Of a stretch of 64,000 nucleotides of DNA, positions 49,501 to 61,200 are shown piece after piece. Origin of the DNA: Amblyornis subalaris (taxonomy: Eukaryota; Chordata; Aves; Passeriformes; Ptilonorhynchidae); assembly GCA_018881555.1 (NCBI GenBank), contig JACAXG010000065.1, positions 643,042-707,041 of the forward strand. The letters run 5' to 3'. The notes under the pieces were generated by a model that made no database searches, was not told the DNA's origin, and saw nothing but the letters and a program-made list of their open reading frames with translations. Within the stretch, counting starts at the first letter, position 1, and the number at the start of each line of letters is the position of its first letter. A program made the position numbers and the translations under genes.

Positions 49501-51582
49501 CATTCCACTTTCTCATTCATTAGAGCACTCTCATTTTGTCAAAACTGACTGGGAGCATAACTATAAAAAATAAGCTACGTGCTTTCAGTTGTGCTGGAAA
49601 CAAAGAGCACAGTTAATATCGGTAAATTTTAATTGAGGTGAAATTTGAATTTTGATTTCGGAACGTTTGAAAAGCGAGGAATATAAATTTTTACAATCAA
49701 CCTAACTGACATCAGAAAAAAATGCAATCTTTTCTACATCACCAAGTTTACTGTTCTTCCTTTTTTTTGAACCATGTAAATATGCTTTTGTATAATCTTA
49801 CCATAAAAACAGCTGAGCTGGATTCTCTTGAGTTGCTTACCAAAAAGACCTTTCAGGAGTAACTACTTTTAGTCTAGAAATACATATACATTGCTACATT
49901 ACAGTATAGCAACTGTGCCACTTTTTTGTTTTTTATCTGTATAACGTGTTTGCATTACAGCAGAAAGCATTTGTGTTGTTCCACTCTAGATAGCATCCAT
50001 ACCAAAAAAATCCACAACAAACAACCCTCTACTGCTCCTTATCTCAATGTTGTTAATAACAATCTGACTTTCAAAACTAGTCACAAATTCAGCAACTGTC
50101 TCACAATGTATTTTCTAAATCATACCTAGACAAAGTTGTTCTTAGAGAGAGATATGTGTAAAAAACCTCAAGTTAATATATTTTCCTTCTATACTACCTA
50201 GTAGCATTCTATTCTATACTATAGAAAGAACATTTCCTATAAAAAATATAATTTGCTTAGCAGTTCTGGTATGACCCAAATAACCCCATTCATTTCACAG
50301 AAACAGTTTTAGAGGCTATGTTGCATTATTCATTAATGTTGTGGATAACAACTTCAACCTCAGGACTGTTGAGCCAGCACTTTCATGAGCAGTAAATTCC
50401 CCGAGGGAGGGAATGAGAAAAATTGTCCCTACCCTGAGGTTTGAAAAATAGTCTTCACTACAGGAAGAGTTTGCTAAGGAGTTGTGTCTAATGAGAGGAA
50501 ATTCTCTGAGATGATAATCATCCCCTGGAATGTTTTTGGAAACCTGAAGCTCTCTGTAAGACTGCTATAAGAAATTTTTTGTTAATCCTCCCATTCTAAG
50601 ACATGCATATGCTCAATCCTTGGGAGCTTGGGAGATCCTGAAAAGGGCAACTCATGCCGTGGAGAGGGTAATTATTCTGCCTTTTTCGACCTGATGTACC
50701 AATGGAAGAACAAGAAATGGTGTCCTTCCTAGACAGGATATTGCATATGTGAACCAGAACTAAATATTTGCAATGAGTATCTAGGCAGAGGCAGTGAGGA
50801 GTCCATCTCTTTCCCATACCAATAGACAAGATTAAACCACTCTGAATTCTTCCACTACGCTGATGCCTTCATACTGATACCAGTTTTGCTGTTTGTTTCT
50901 TTTGTAGGGGGCAAGAGTGGGATTTAAACTAACACTGACCTGGGCCAATTATTAATCTTTAAGACTATGAACTGTGTTCTGTCCTCCCATTCTTACAAAA
51001 AATTGTGCTTTTGTACGGTAGTAATACTCTTCACTTCCTTGTTATTAACATTTTTTACTGTACATGGGTAATTTAGCCATAACTTCCTCAGAAGTAACTT
51101 CTTTTGATATTCTTGTTAAAAATGCATGGGTATTTTTTGACAAATATAGGTTATAAAAAGATTCCTGTGAAATTTTCGCTTAATCCAAAGAAGAATTTCA
51201 GTCACTTCAAGGCTAGGGATTAATATTTTTCTTCTTCTATGTCACTATGCTCTGCAAATAAAAATAAGAGTTTGATTCTGATGTCTTTTTCAGCAACATA
51301 AATGAAATCTTTTCCCTTGTAATCAAAGGAAAAATCAGGATAGGAAATAGAATCAGGAATTATATGGTTTTGTTTTGAACAGCAGTGAAACAGACAGATT
51401 GACAGCAATGTGTTCTTCTCTTTAATTTTTTGCAAGCATGAATTATTCAAGGAGTATCACAGCATGTATTAAAGGTAATTAAAATGTAAGCAGTATTGGA
51501 ACTATGTCTAGTATGCTTCAATAGTTCTAAATATTTGCAGATAGAGAATATGAGGCCTTTGATCCTGATTTCACAATTGCAG
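40501..51582. other. 11 kb unique AT-rich DNA, no gene seen
   Basis: No gene, CR1 or LTR is recognised with confidence. Open frames at 42275-42523, 43555-43809, 45857-46114, 47308-47649 (113 codons) and 50596-50829 show no domain. Two stretches, about 47290-47650 and 47860-48300, have more balanced composition and could be old eroded elements; the first has a TATA-like CTATTTAAG near 47436. One N at 43618. Confidence 0.45.
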
Positions 51583-51638
51583 TTTGGGATGGACCCCGGG
51601 ATAGCATCAGGTTCAACATCCTGCTCAAAGCAGGATTA
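51583..51638 (-). mobile_element. Short CR1 3'-end relic
   Basis: The words TTTGGGATGGACC, GGGATAGCATCAGGTTCAAC and ATCCTGCTCAAAGCAGGATT match the start of CR1 copies read from their 3' end, in the order TTGGA-GGACC, AGATCATC-GTCCAAC, CCTGCT-AAGCAGG. Only about 55 bp survive and the terminal octamers are gone, so the call rests on word order. Confidence 0.6.
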
Positions 51639-54051
51639 ACATTAAAATATTAACAGGTGTAATACCGAAGACAGGATTTTACAAAATGCTAAATTATGTG
51701 TCCCTGGTAAAAAAAAAAAAATGTTCAAATGGGGTCTTCTGCTGCTGTATGACATTTAGAAGTATTTTCAGGTCCCAAACACAGCAACATAGGATGTGCT
51801 GTTGCGGCAAATGCTGAACAAACATAGGTGGTGCTGCTGCCAGTAAGTGAACATCCTGAGTGAAGACATTAAGTTTTTGTTCTTTCTGTTCTTCAGCTTA
51901 AGAATGGGGAACAAAATCAGAGGGATGTTGACTGACATTTTGAAAAACTAATAGGATAATTTAATTGGCTGGAATGTGAGTATCTCAAAAACCTATGGAT
52001 CAGTGTGCCAACTCAAATAGCTCCGTTGCATTTCTCCACAAAACACAGGTCATAACAGCTGTGGCACATCACAGAACATACAAGGTTGGCTAATGTTTAG
52101 CTAAATTGTCAGGAAGGAGGAAGAAAGATATAGACAGTAAAGCAGTAGTGGCTCTTTAATAGTTGAAAAATGAAACCATTTGGGATAAAGGCAGACTTTA
52201 GTTTAGTGATGAAGAGAGAACACAGAAATTATGCAGGAACTTAAAATAGGGTTGATAACCAGTTGTCAAATTTAGAAATTCTTTATTGACTTATTACATA
52301 GGTTGTAAAGGTATTTGTTCTTTATATATAAAATTTTAAATACAGGAAACACTGATAATTTTGGCTCTTTATCTTTGTAACATCACAAAAAGAATCAGTG
52401 TTTGGAAGTCTAGCCCTCCAAGTTTGACTTTGATTTTTTAGGAATGTGAGGAATTAGGAAATTAAGAATGATAGGTTTAAAAGAATTTTATTCAAATTCT
52501 TAAGCATTTGACATAAACAAGAGATGAATGGCCTGTAAACAAGCTGTAAAACAAACAGAAAAAAAAATCTTGCTGGTAAGTTCATATGAAGTGTGAACAG
52601 GTAGTCAATTATTTAAATGAGATCTATCCCTCTGGTTTGAAGCAAAAATTCAAAATAAGTCCACTAGGTTTCCATCAAATGGAAAAAAATCTCTTAAAGG
52701 AATTGGGTTTTTTATTTTTTAGTTATTTCATGCTCACTTGTAAAGTTCTTCTGAGCTTTACCTCTAGAATGAAGCAGTCTAGTACTCCAGAAAACTAGTC
52801 TTATTCTGTTTGCAGAACAAGTATTAGTTTCTGAATAAAAGCAATGTTTACTGTAATCCACAAACATTGTGTGTCCCCATAGTTTTTAATTCAATGTTAT
52901 GAAATCAAGACAGAATCTAGAACTCTCAGACTTATGCTGTATAGTTTTGTGGTTCTTCCTCTCTCATTCCTTTGCATTTAGATCTGTTCCATCCTGCTTC
53001 AGTGCCAGAAAGTGAGAGCTGACAGCTCAGTAAAACTTGTTGCATTGGAAGGTGCTTCTTCCTACTTTAATCACAAATTTTCATTTTAAAATGTCATTCC
53101 ACTGTTTTCTAATGCAGTTGTTCCCCAGATGACTCTTACAAGCATTCTTTCCACTCTTTCAGATTATTGAAGAACATATTGTGGGTGTTTGCCCCTCTTT
53201 ATTATTCAGCCTAGTTATTTGGTTTCTGTGATTTCTGTTTGTTCATTTTTGTCTTTCTTCAGTGTTTTACAATACCAGCTCCCTGTACAATTTGCCCAAT
53301 ACTACATTAATGTAGTGACTATCTCTTACAAATATTTTTTCTCTTCTACAAGTAGTGGTATCTTAGAGCTAGATTAAGTAGTATCTGCCTTAATTAGCTG
53401 TTGCTTCACTTTGTACTATATGATTTGGATAAAAAGGAAGACAAAACAAGTTTGCAACAGTTCATTGATGCTCATTGAATATTTAAAACACAAGGGTGCA
53501 TCTTCTATGATTCATTTCAAGTGTATGTGGGTGGTGAGGTTCTTGTGCTTATTGTAACAATTTAAGAAAAAATTACTGAGTCTCAAACTGGCCAGGACTG
53601 AATTATTACCAAGCAAATGCAAAGAATAAACAATACAAAGGATAGAAAAGTGACAAACAGGATCTATCCCTTCTCTTTCCAGAAGTAATAAACACTTTAA
53701 AAATCAAATTAAGTCTGCGTTATGGAACTAAATTAATACACAACAACCAGCCAAACAAATACAGAAATATAGTCATTTACAAGGTAAAAACTTACTGCAA
53801 TAAGGTCTATTAATAGACTTTTAAAGGAAGAATAAGTTTCGCACAATGGTGTTTGAAATCTGGTGCTTCTTAAACAGCTAAGGATTAAGTAGCTAAGAAG
53901 CCTACTTCTGCAGGACTATGATGTTCTTATATATATCGTTCTCTACTCTTTGTTTTGCTCTGTACTGGAAAGCGCAATGAAATTTAACCTATAAAAAGAA
54001 AATAAACTAATATAACTCAATTTATGCATCCATTGTATGTATATTGACTTT
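51639..54051. other. 2.4 kb unique AT-rich DNA, no gene seen
   Basis: Contains an A12-13 run near 51710 and no recognised element. Short open frames at 52586-52798 and 53189-53377 are unremarkable. Confidence 0.5.
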
Positions 54052-54281
54052 TGTTGTGGGCTAATCCCACAGTAGCTTGCTCACATCCCTCCAGTGGGAG
54101 AGAATCAGAAAGGTAAAAGTGAGAACTCTTGTGTTGAAATAAAGACAGTTTCATAGGTGATGCAAAAGCTGCATGCCAAAATAAAATAGAACGAGGAATT
54201 CAATCACTACTTCCCAACTGCAGGCAGGAGTTCAGCCATCCCCGAGAAGGCAGAGCCCCATCATGCATAGCAGTTAATTGG
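54052..54281 (+). mobile_element. Old ERV LTR, left half (split by a later LTR)
   Basis: This starts TGTTGTGGGCTAATCCCAC, matching the TGTTGTGGTTTAACCCCAG opening of a common avian LTR type. It continues through CTTGCTCACATCCCTCCAG, AGTGGGAGAGAATC, AATAAA (54138-54143) and GGAGTTCAGCCATCC to GCATAGCAGTTAATTGG. The family's next word, GGGAAGACAAACGCCATCA-like, appears only at 55677 onward, so the intervening DNA is an insertion. Divergence from the remembered type is considerable, consistent with an older copy. Confidence 0.85.
54277..54281 (+). repeat. Target-site duplication, left copy (ATTGG)
   Basis: ATTGG directly before TGTGGTAG at 54282. The partner at 55675-55679 is GTTGG, one mismatch out of five. 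Confidence 0.7.
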
Positions 54282-55674
54282 TGTGGTAGTTTGACCCGGT
54301 GTGGAGAAAATCTGATTGGTTAAAACAGGTGATGGACAGTTGTTTAAGCCACTTGATTTCAGGAACGCCTCCGTGGAGAGATGTTTAATCAAACCACCCA
54401 GGAAATAGGTGTCTCCTGTTCCCCCGCTGCACCCACGACAGCAGTGGCCCCTGGGGCCCGGCAGGGGCCCGGCCCCCACCAGCCCGCTCTGTCTGGACTA
54501 CGGAGGGGCCGAGCCAAGCAGGAGTCAAGACGAGCTGAGAGGAGCCGAGACTGTGGGAGAAAACTGCCCTCCTTTTCCTGTCGGAGATAGATGTGGTGAG
54601 ATCAAAGGGTGACCTTGCTGAGGTAAGGCACATGCTGTGAAATATAGCTAAGTAGCAATTGATAAAACTTGTGTAAACTGCTGTAAGNTGCCAGCATAAG
54701 TGGCGTGGCTCGGGGCAGGGAAGAGACGGCCCCTCGCTTTCAGCTGATACTGACCAGAGATGCAGCCATATGATTAAGAGGGAGAAAACAGGCTGATATT
54801 ATCTGATGTTAACATGTGAACTCTACAAATTCTCCTGCAGACATTTTTTGCAAATATTAACCTCTCTTCCAAGTCAGAGAGAAAGGGAAGCCAGTCACAT
54901 GAGGGGATGAAATATGGCGACTGAGAAGAAAAGAGGGAGTGGCAGAGGAGAAGCCATTTTACCATCGGGATCCACTTTCCTATAAGCTGTGAAGTGACTG
55001 TAATAGAACCGAACTATGTTTCTCTGTAATTCACAAAATACAAACATGGGAGGATCTGGAATTCACAGCCTGGGAATAAGAACACTTTTTGTTGTGAGCA
55101 GGTGAAATTGCAGTTTCTGGAGATTCTGAGTATGAGAGAGAGAGAGAGAGAGAGAGAAACTGTACTTGTACCTTTAGGCTGGAATGATTTGTCCTTAAAA
55201 AGCTTAACCCTATCGGATTTTTCCTGTGACCCACGAACTGCAAGTGTATTGTGGGAGACAGAATTCACCACTGCAAAATCTGGGCGGGCTGTAGTGTTTT
55301 CCTGAAGGTTTGGGACCACGCTGAAGACACTGCATAGGGAGCTATCTTCTGTGGGGAGGATCCCACAGCATGACAGACAGAACTCTTTTTCCCATAAAGT
55401 GTTAATAAGAACTCTTAATCAAAAAGATCAGAATCACATGTTTTATGTCCTTTGCATGATCAGTGAGCAAGATTGGGATGTATTGGGATGAGAATGGTAT
55501 TTGTATATTATGCCTTAATATTTTTTATTATTATTATTCTTTCTATTTTTAGTAATATTAGTGAATAAACTATTTTACCATATTTCAAGCTTGCAGCCTG
55601 TTTTCTGCTGTCTTTATATCCTCTAAAGAATTTTACTGGGGATCTGGGGTCTTCCCTCAGGTTAACCCGTTACA
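54282..55674 (+). mobile_element. 1393-bp solo LTR nested inside an older LTR
   Basis: The left end is TGTGGTAGTTTGACCCGG and the right end TTAACCCGTTACA, giving TG...CA ends in partial inverted repeat (GGGTTAACC-type words near both ends). A near-perfect 5-bp duplication flanks it (ATTGG and GTTGG). AATAAA at 55564-55569 lies about 105 bases before the end, as expected for an R region on the plus strand. The first 300 bp include a GC-rich block (about 54415-54560) and later there is a (GA)n microsatellite (55134-55157). Removing it rejoins the host LTR as GCAGTTAATTGGGAAGACAA. This is long for an avian LTR. No gag or pol similarity is visible, so I read it as a solo LTR. The open frames at 54261-54633 and 55014-55319 lie within it and are not genes. 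N at 54688. Confidence 0.85.
55134..55157 (+). repeat. (GA)n microsatellite inside the LTR
   Basis: About twelve GA units between GAGTAT and AACTG. It lies in the nested LTR and probably expanded after insertion. Confidence 0.9.
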
Positions 55675-55976
55675 GTTGGGAAGACAAATGCCATCATTTC
55701 TGGTATCTCCCCTTTCTCCTTCCCTGAGTTTTGACACTGGGGAGCACAAGGTCAGAAGTTAGGGGATATCTGTTCAGCTGGGGCCAGATGTCCTGGCTAT
55801 GTCCTCTCCTCACTTATTGTGAACCCCCAGCCTTCTCACACTGGCAGTGCAGTGTGAGAAACAGAACTGCTATAGCTAAAACACCCCTGTATTATCAACA
55901 CTTTTCATCACAAATCCAGAACACTCCATGAATTGCTATGAAAAAACTGAACTCCATTTTTGCCAAAAGCCGTGCA
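55675..55976 (+). mobile_element. Old ERV LTR, right half
   Basis: It resumes the LTR begun at 54052 with GGGAAGACAAATGCCATCAT and runs through GCTGGGGCCAGATGTCCTGG, CTATGTCCTCTCC, CCCCCAGCCTTCTCACACTG, CAGTGTGAGAAAC, TTATCAACACTTTTCATCAC and AAATCCAGAACAC to the end TGCCAAAAGCCGTGCA. These blocks follow the order of the remembered family, whose end is GCCAAAACCAGGACA-like. The two halves together make about 530 bp, the family's usual size. A convincing duplication around the outer LTR is not visible (ACTTT on the left, ATGTT on the right), as expected for an older copy. Confidence 0.87.
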
Positions 55977-56778
55977 ATGTTGTAAGAAAAGTAAACAAAA
56001 TTCTGCATTGTTATAGTGATAATTTTAAAATCAGACTCTAAAACATGATCATGATGTGTGACCCATTTGCTATGACACGTTAGTCAGATGAATGAAACAC
56101 ACCTTAACTGGCAAGACACCACGGTAGGAAGTTTAGGCTCCTAAATGTAAAATCAGCAAAGTAAAACCAAAAAGACAAGTATGTCCTTTTTTTCTGTAGC
56201 ACCTACAAGAACACACAGGAATCATAGGTAATGATCTTGACCCAAAGCACAGCCTTATTTTATGGAATGCTCACTCTGTTAAGTAAATCTGTTTGGGTAA
56301 AAAGAGCATACTACTGATTTCAAGTTGGTTTTTTTTTTTTTTATGTATAAAAGTTGGCTTGTGTCATAAGCTTTTGTCGGATTTTTGGAGAGTTCATTCT
56401 TTTGCTGTAATACAGCTAGTGTTTCCTATGATAGAGTTAAATTTTAACTGATTTGTGGAACATACCCAAATCTGTTATGTTCGTATCTATTGGTTTAGAC
56501 TGAGACTGCCTCTTTCTGTAGCTATTTGTTTACTTGTTATTGTTAAGAACCTGCCTTCCCCCCCTGCAAAAAAAAAAAAAGCAAAGTTGTGAAGTACAGT
56601 AGGACAAAACATTTCATATATTTTCTATTTCATTTAATTTATATTTGAAGGTTCTCATTGTAATAGTATAAATTATTATAATCATCATTATTCACCTTCT
56701 TCCAGATCAAACCAAAACACAGAAAAATAACAAGGTTTCATTATAGAAAACATACTGGATAAATGAACGCATTCTTAT
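55977..56778. other. Unique AT-rich DNA, no gene seen
   Basis: About 800 bp with T-run (56329-56342) and A-run (about 56567-56580) homopolymers. No recognised element. Confidence 0.5.
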
Positions 56779-57380
56779 AATCATAGAATCATTGAATGAC
56801 TTGAGTTGAAAGGGACCTTAAAGATCATCCAGTTCCAAGCCCCCTAACTAGGGCAGGGACACCTTCCACTAGATGAGGTTGCTAAGAGCTCCATGCAACC
56901 TGGCCTTGAACACTTTCAGAGTTTGGGCATCCACAACTTCTCTGGGCAACCTGTTCCAGTGCCTCACCACGCTCACAGGAAGAAATTCTTTACTAACATT
57001 TAATCTAGACCTACTGTGTCTCAGTTTGAAGCCATTCTCCCTAGTCCTGTCATTACAGTTCCTGATAAAGAGTCCATCTCCGGCTTCCTTCAAACACTGG
57101 AAGGTTGCTATACGGTCTCCACACAACCTTCTATTCTCCAGGTTGAACAGCTTCAACCTCCTCAGCCTGTCTTTGGAGGGAAGGTGCTCCGGTACCCTTA
57201 TCAACTTCATGGCCCTCCTCTGGACTTGCTCCTATAGTTCCATGTCCTTCTTGGGTTGGAGACTGCAGAACTGGAGGCAGCACTCTGGGTGGGATCTCAC
57301 AAGAGCTGACTAGAGTGAGAGAATCACCTCCCTCAACCTGCTGGCCATGCTGCTTTTGATGCAGCCCAGGATGTGGTTGG
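56779..57380 (-). mobile_element. CR1 LINE, 5'-truncated, reverse orientation
   Basis: About 600 bp of CR1 on the minus strand. Reading plus strand, it starts with the terminal-repeat complement AATCATAGAATCATTGAATG, then AAGGGACCTTAAAGATCATC, CATGCAACCTGGCCTTGAAC, CTCTGGGCAACCTGTTCCAG, TCATGGCCCTCCTCTGGAC, CTGCAGAACTGGAGGCAGC and TGCAGCCCAGGATGTGGTTG, where recognisable CR1 ends. It covers the CR1 3' untranslated region. Open frames on both strands here (56869-57210 minus, 56873-57313 plus) are well-known by-products of this repeat, not genes. Confidence 0.95.
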
Positions 57381-57969
57381 CAAAATGCTTGTTGTGGTCA
57401 TAAAAATATTGTGTGTCATAGTTGCAGAACCTCAGCTTGATTCATAGAGCCCCATATGAATTAAAGTTAAGAAATCCAATTGACTGTAAAGAATGTGTTA
57501 TAGAATTATTTTTAAAAGTGTTAATAGTTTCAAGCATTAAAGTTAGATTGGCCCAAACTGTATAGCGTTCATGCTGTCTTGGTTTTATTTCAATTGTTGC
57601 TATGGTCAGAAACAAGGAGGTGCTGTAGGTTCCTTGTACCTTGAGATTCCTCAAAAATCTAGCTCTGAACACTCAGTTCAGTAATTATGATTACATTACT
57701 ATTAAGACCATAACTTATGGTCCAGAAATTCAGTCTAGATCATGATATAAAAATGTGCTTCACCATAGTACAATCTCACTAAGCCAAATTTACATGTAGC
57801 GGTAGAAGTGGAAAATGCTGAAAAAATCAAAATCGATCACTAGTTTATTAATCCATACTTTTATAGGAGGTAAAAGGGTACTGGGAAGATATGCTAAAGT
57901 TTAGCACCTGAAAGTTTTTATGTGTACCTAATATGTTGGCAACCTTTGTTGCAGTGACTATGAAGTGGT
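57381..57969. other. Unique AT-rich DNA, no gene seen
   Basis: About 590 bp between two CR1 fragments of opposite orientation. No element recognised. Confidence 0.45.
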
Positions 57970-58205
57970 GGATTTCCACGGCCGTAGGGCAGTGAGGCGG
58001 GTGCACAGCAAGCTCTCTACCTTGGACTTCAGGAGAGCACACTCTGATCTCTTCAGGGACCTGCTTGATAGAGTGCCATGGAATAAAGCCCAGCAGGGAA
58101 CCCTGGAGTCCAGGAGAGCAGACTTTGTCCTCTTCTGGGATCTGCTCGATTCGTAGGAAAAACCTGGGGGTCAGAGGGGTCCAAGAAAGCTGGTTGTAGC
58201 AGGGA
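57970..58205 (+). mobile_element. Internal CR1 fragment with an 81-bp duplication
   Basis: This short plus-strand piece comes from the CR1 ORF2 linker between the endonuclease and reverse-transcriptase domains. The translation reads RVHSKLSTLDFRRAHSDLFR then DLLDRVPW, matching the CR1 words SKLSTLDFRRADFDLFRDLLGRIPW. The motif recurs as SRRADFVLFWDLLDS 27 residues later, because AGGAGAGCA starts at 58031 and again at 58112. After the second copy, GGGGTCCAAGAAAGCTGGTT resumes normal CR1 order. Both element ends are absent, which is atypical for CR1. A stop follows the second copy. An antisense open frame (57848-58246) is not a gene. Confidence 0.82.
58031..58160 (+). repeat. Imperfect 81-bp tandem duplication in CR1
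   Basis: Copy 1 is 58031-58111. Copy 2 begins at 58112 and can be followed for about 45 bases (AGGAGAGCAGACTTTG against AGGAGAGCACACTCTG; CTGCTCGAT against CTGCTTGAT) before an internal change. The period is a multiple of three, so the duplication keeps the reading frame. Confidence 0.7.
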
Positions 58206-61200
58206 AGGTATTTTGTACTTTTTATTGCATTTTTCGATTTGGACATAATGTCATCTATGCCTATTCACTGTTCTTGGACTGAAGTTTGTATATACTTGAA
58301 ATGGATTTAAATGCCTATAGAAAACACAGTAGAATCTAACCACATTTATGAGACCAGAACTAGCTCTTACTAGTCCTAGTTTAAATATTCTAACATGTAA
58401 AGCAGATTCTACTTATCTAATACACAGGAAGATCAAATATCTTGCTGTTAGAGCTCCAGTGCTGGCAGAGTTTGGAAATCATTATTAATTGTCCATTCCA
58501 ACTAAGATTTGGGACCAAAAATGGGAGTTTAACAAATACATACTCCTCATCTCATATTGAATGTGTGAAAACATGACTTTTGGGGTGTTGTTATACATAT
58601 AAAATGTATCTTTAAAGCCAGCTCTGATCATCCTGTCCCACTTCATACAGTAGTGTGAATATTCATACTGTGAGAAGTAGATCTCACAATATGTTCTATA
58701 AACTCAGAGACGTGTTTGAAAATTCACACATAACCACACTGCAGATCTAAATTGGTTGTGGTAATATTTAGCTTAAATATATCCATTTTATTCAAAAAAC
58801 TCACAAACATAGCAAAGTTTTGGATACATTTAATATTTATTGTAAAACAAGACACATTCTTTGCATGGGGCTAATTTTATATCTAAGGCAAGAAAGTGCC
58901 ATTTTAGTATAAAACATATAAACTAGCTTGAGGTACAGGAATAGTGAATGTTTAAATTCCCTATAATCAACCCTGGGTATATTTTTTTTATATTAATTTC
59001 TGTGAAGTGGAATCTTTGAAAAAAGTAGTAAAAGTCTATGTGTGGAATACTTTAAGAGCTGACATGGTGGACTTAAAGTTGCTACCTTGTGTCTTGTTAA
59101 TATGTAAAAGCGGGATAGGAAGGCTAAAAGGTTATGATAGTTTTGTATATAAGCATATCAGTATAATTTTTATATGTGAGGTAAAAGCCACAACAAGTGC
59201 ATGAGATGCCACAAATATAACACAGCAGTTATATTCTGTTTTTACAGGTAAACTGTGGCCTATAGAAATATTTCCAATTCATCCTCAAACTGTGTTGAAC
59301 AAGTGGTTTACTTTGGGTCCACAGGAGGGAGAGGATTTGACCCTCCAAGCACAAGCAACTTCAGTTATAGTGCCACAACTAATTTTCACCCAGCTTGAAA
59401 AAAATGCATAATTATGCTGTTCTTCCAATTTAGGCTAATCTGTTTTAATACATGAAACCCAACCACAATCAAAACCCCCTTCCCACACTTGTAATGAAGT
59501 CCAACAGCATGCATTGCAGTAGGAAGTAATCAGCACATTGCTTCAAGCAGGGATCTGCTTTGACTTTTTCTGTTCTCAGTTATAGATCATATTTTCAGAT
59601 TACTTTTACTGGAGAATTTTAATTGGTGGTCCTGTAGTCCCTTTAATTAGGATTTTATCGTTCAAATATGGAAGAGCTGTCTTCACGTTGTCGGGTAACG
59701 TGAAAGCATTGCCCTTAACCTTGCAGCCTGCTAAGCAATGGAACAGGAGATAAATAAAATGGAGCTTGAAACAGATTACGTCTGGTCTTAATATGAAGGG
59801 CCAATTAGCTATATTATCCACCTGCAGACAGTTCTGTTCTTTTGCACAATCAGTAAATTACTTTTCCCAGGGCATTGTATCAACAGTTAGGAATAGCCAC
59901 CTCCAATTTTAAGCTTACTAAGAACTTCTGTAGTTGTTGCAAAGGATTAATTTGATTCCTTTTTGGACAGTGTTAACTGAAAGAACGGATTTTTGCACCA
60001 AATTCTGTGGATGTTTCCTGCATTTCATTTACCAAGCCTCTTTATTTTTTGTCTCCCTAGTAATAAAAAACACAGTGCTGTTTTTCATCTTTATAAAATC
60101 TGAATGCCAAATGTATTTATTTGCTTGAGGAGGACTATTTCAACAGCAATAAGACTTAGTGGCCTTGGAGAGAAGGGCCTTATTCAGCATTCAGCAGAGG
60201 AACTTGTACTGCCTGAATCTCTCTCATTATATAGGCTATATGCAGTAAACCACAGTGTCTAACAGCTGCTGGTGTTAGGATTAAGGGGAAAATATTTAAT
60301 TTGATGCAGAGGCACGTATGTCATGATTTCTGCAGTAGCTTCTACCTGCTCCCTAGGGTGCATGCTAGATATATGGCATAACACTCAAATCATTTAATTG
60401 TGTCAACAAAATATGGTGCTGTTTGTTTAAAACAAAAATTAATTTTGCAATAAAATTGATTAGTTGATGGTTACTTCGCTGTCACTGTGCTGATAGACAG
60501 AAAGATAAAATGATTTTTTTTAATCTTGAGGGAGGGTTAAGAATTCTGGTGAGACCAGACCAAATATACAGAACATAAACTCGAATTAGTCTTTCTGTTT
60601 AGAGAATCAATAAAACAGGGAAGTGTGAAGAGTAACCCGGATCATCTATCAAAATGGGTATGTGCTCCTATTCTCACTGCCTTGTAAACAAGTGCCTTTA
60701 GCATTCTAGTGCCCAGAAGCATCCAAGACAATAGGACAGAAATAGTTTTCAGTTTGCAGATATATTGCCAATGACAAAAACAGGGGAAGATGAGAATGGA
60801 GCAACCTGCTTCCAGGAATCTCTAAACTAGATCATACTAAAATTCCGAGATGGCAACTCATGCAGTATGAAGATAACTCTCTGCTATCTGCAGTAATGAA
60901 AAGTGTATTTTGTGGAGAATGCTAATAAAATGACATAAGGGAGAAGTTATCTCTTAGATTTGAAAACAGTGACAAATAAAATCAGTAAAAACCCCATAAT
61001 TATGTCAATAATGAAAACTTGCTTTTCTCTATGAGAAATCAGATCAGGATTCACATATACAGCACTGTGAGAAAACCTGAATGTGATCATAATTCTGAAT
61101 GAGTGGATTTGTAACATTTTCAAATCCATGAGTAATGAGTTGCAATTAGTTAGATAAAGTAGATTATAAAAAAGTAATTAATCTACTGAAACAGCTCAAA

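Noticed and set aside
56873..57313. 146-codon plus-strand open frame, the longest in the window.
   Set aside because: It lies entirely in, and antisense to, the CR1 copy at 56779-57380. Such frames recur in CR1 tails and are not genes.
57848..58246. 132-codon minus-strand open frame.
   Set aside because: It is antisense to the CR1 ORF2 linker fragment, which is clearly recognisable on the plus strand.
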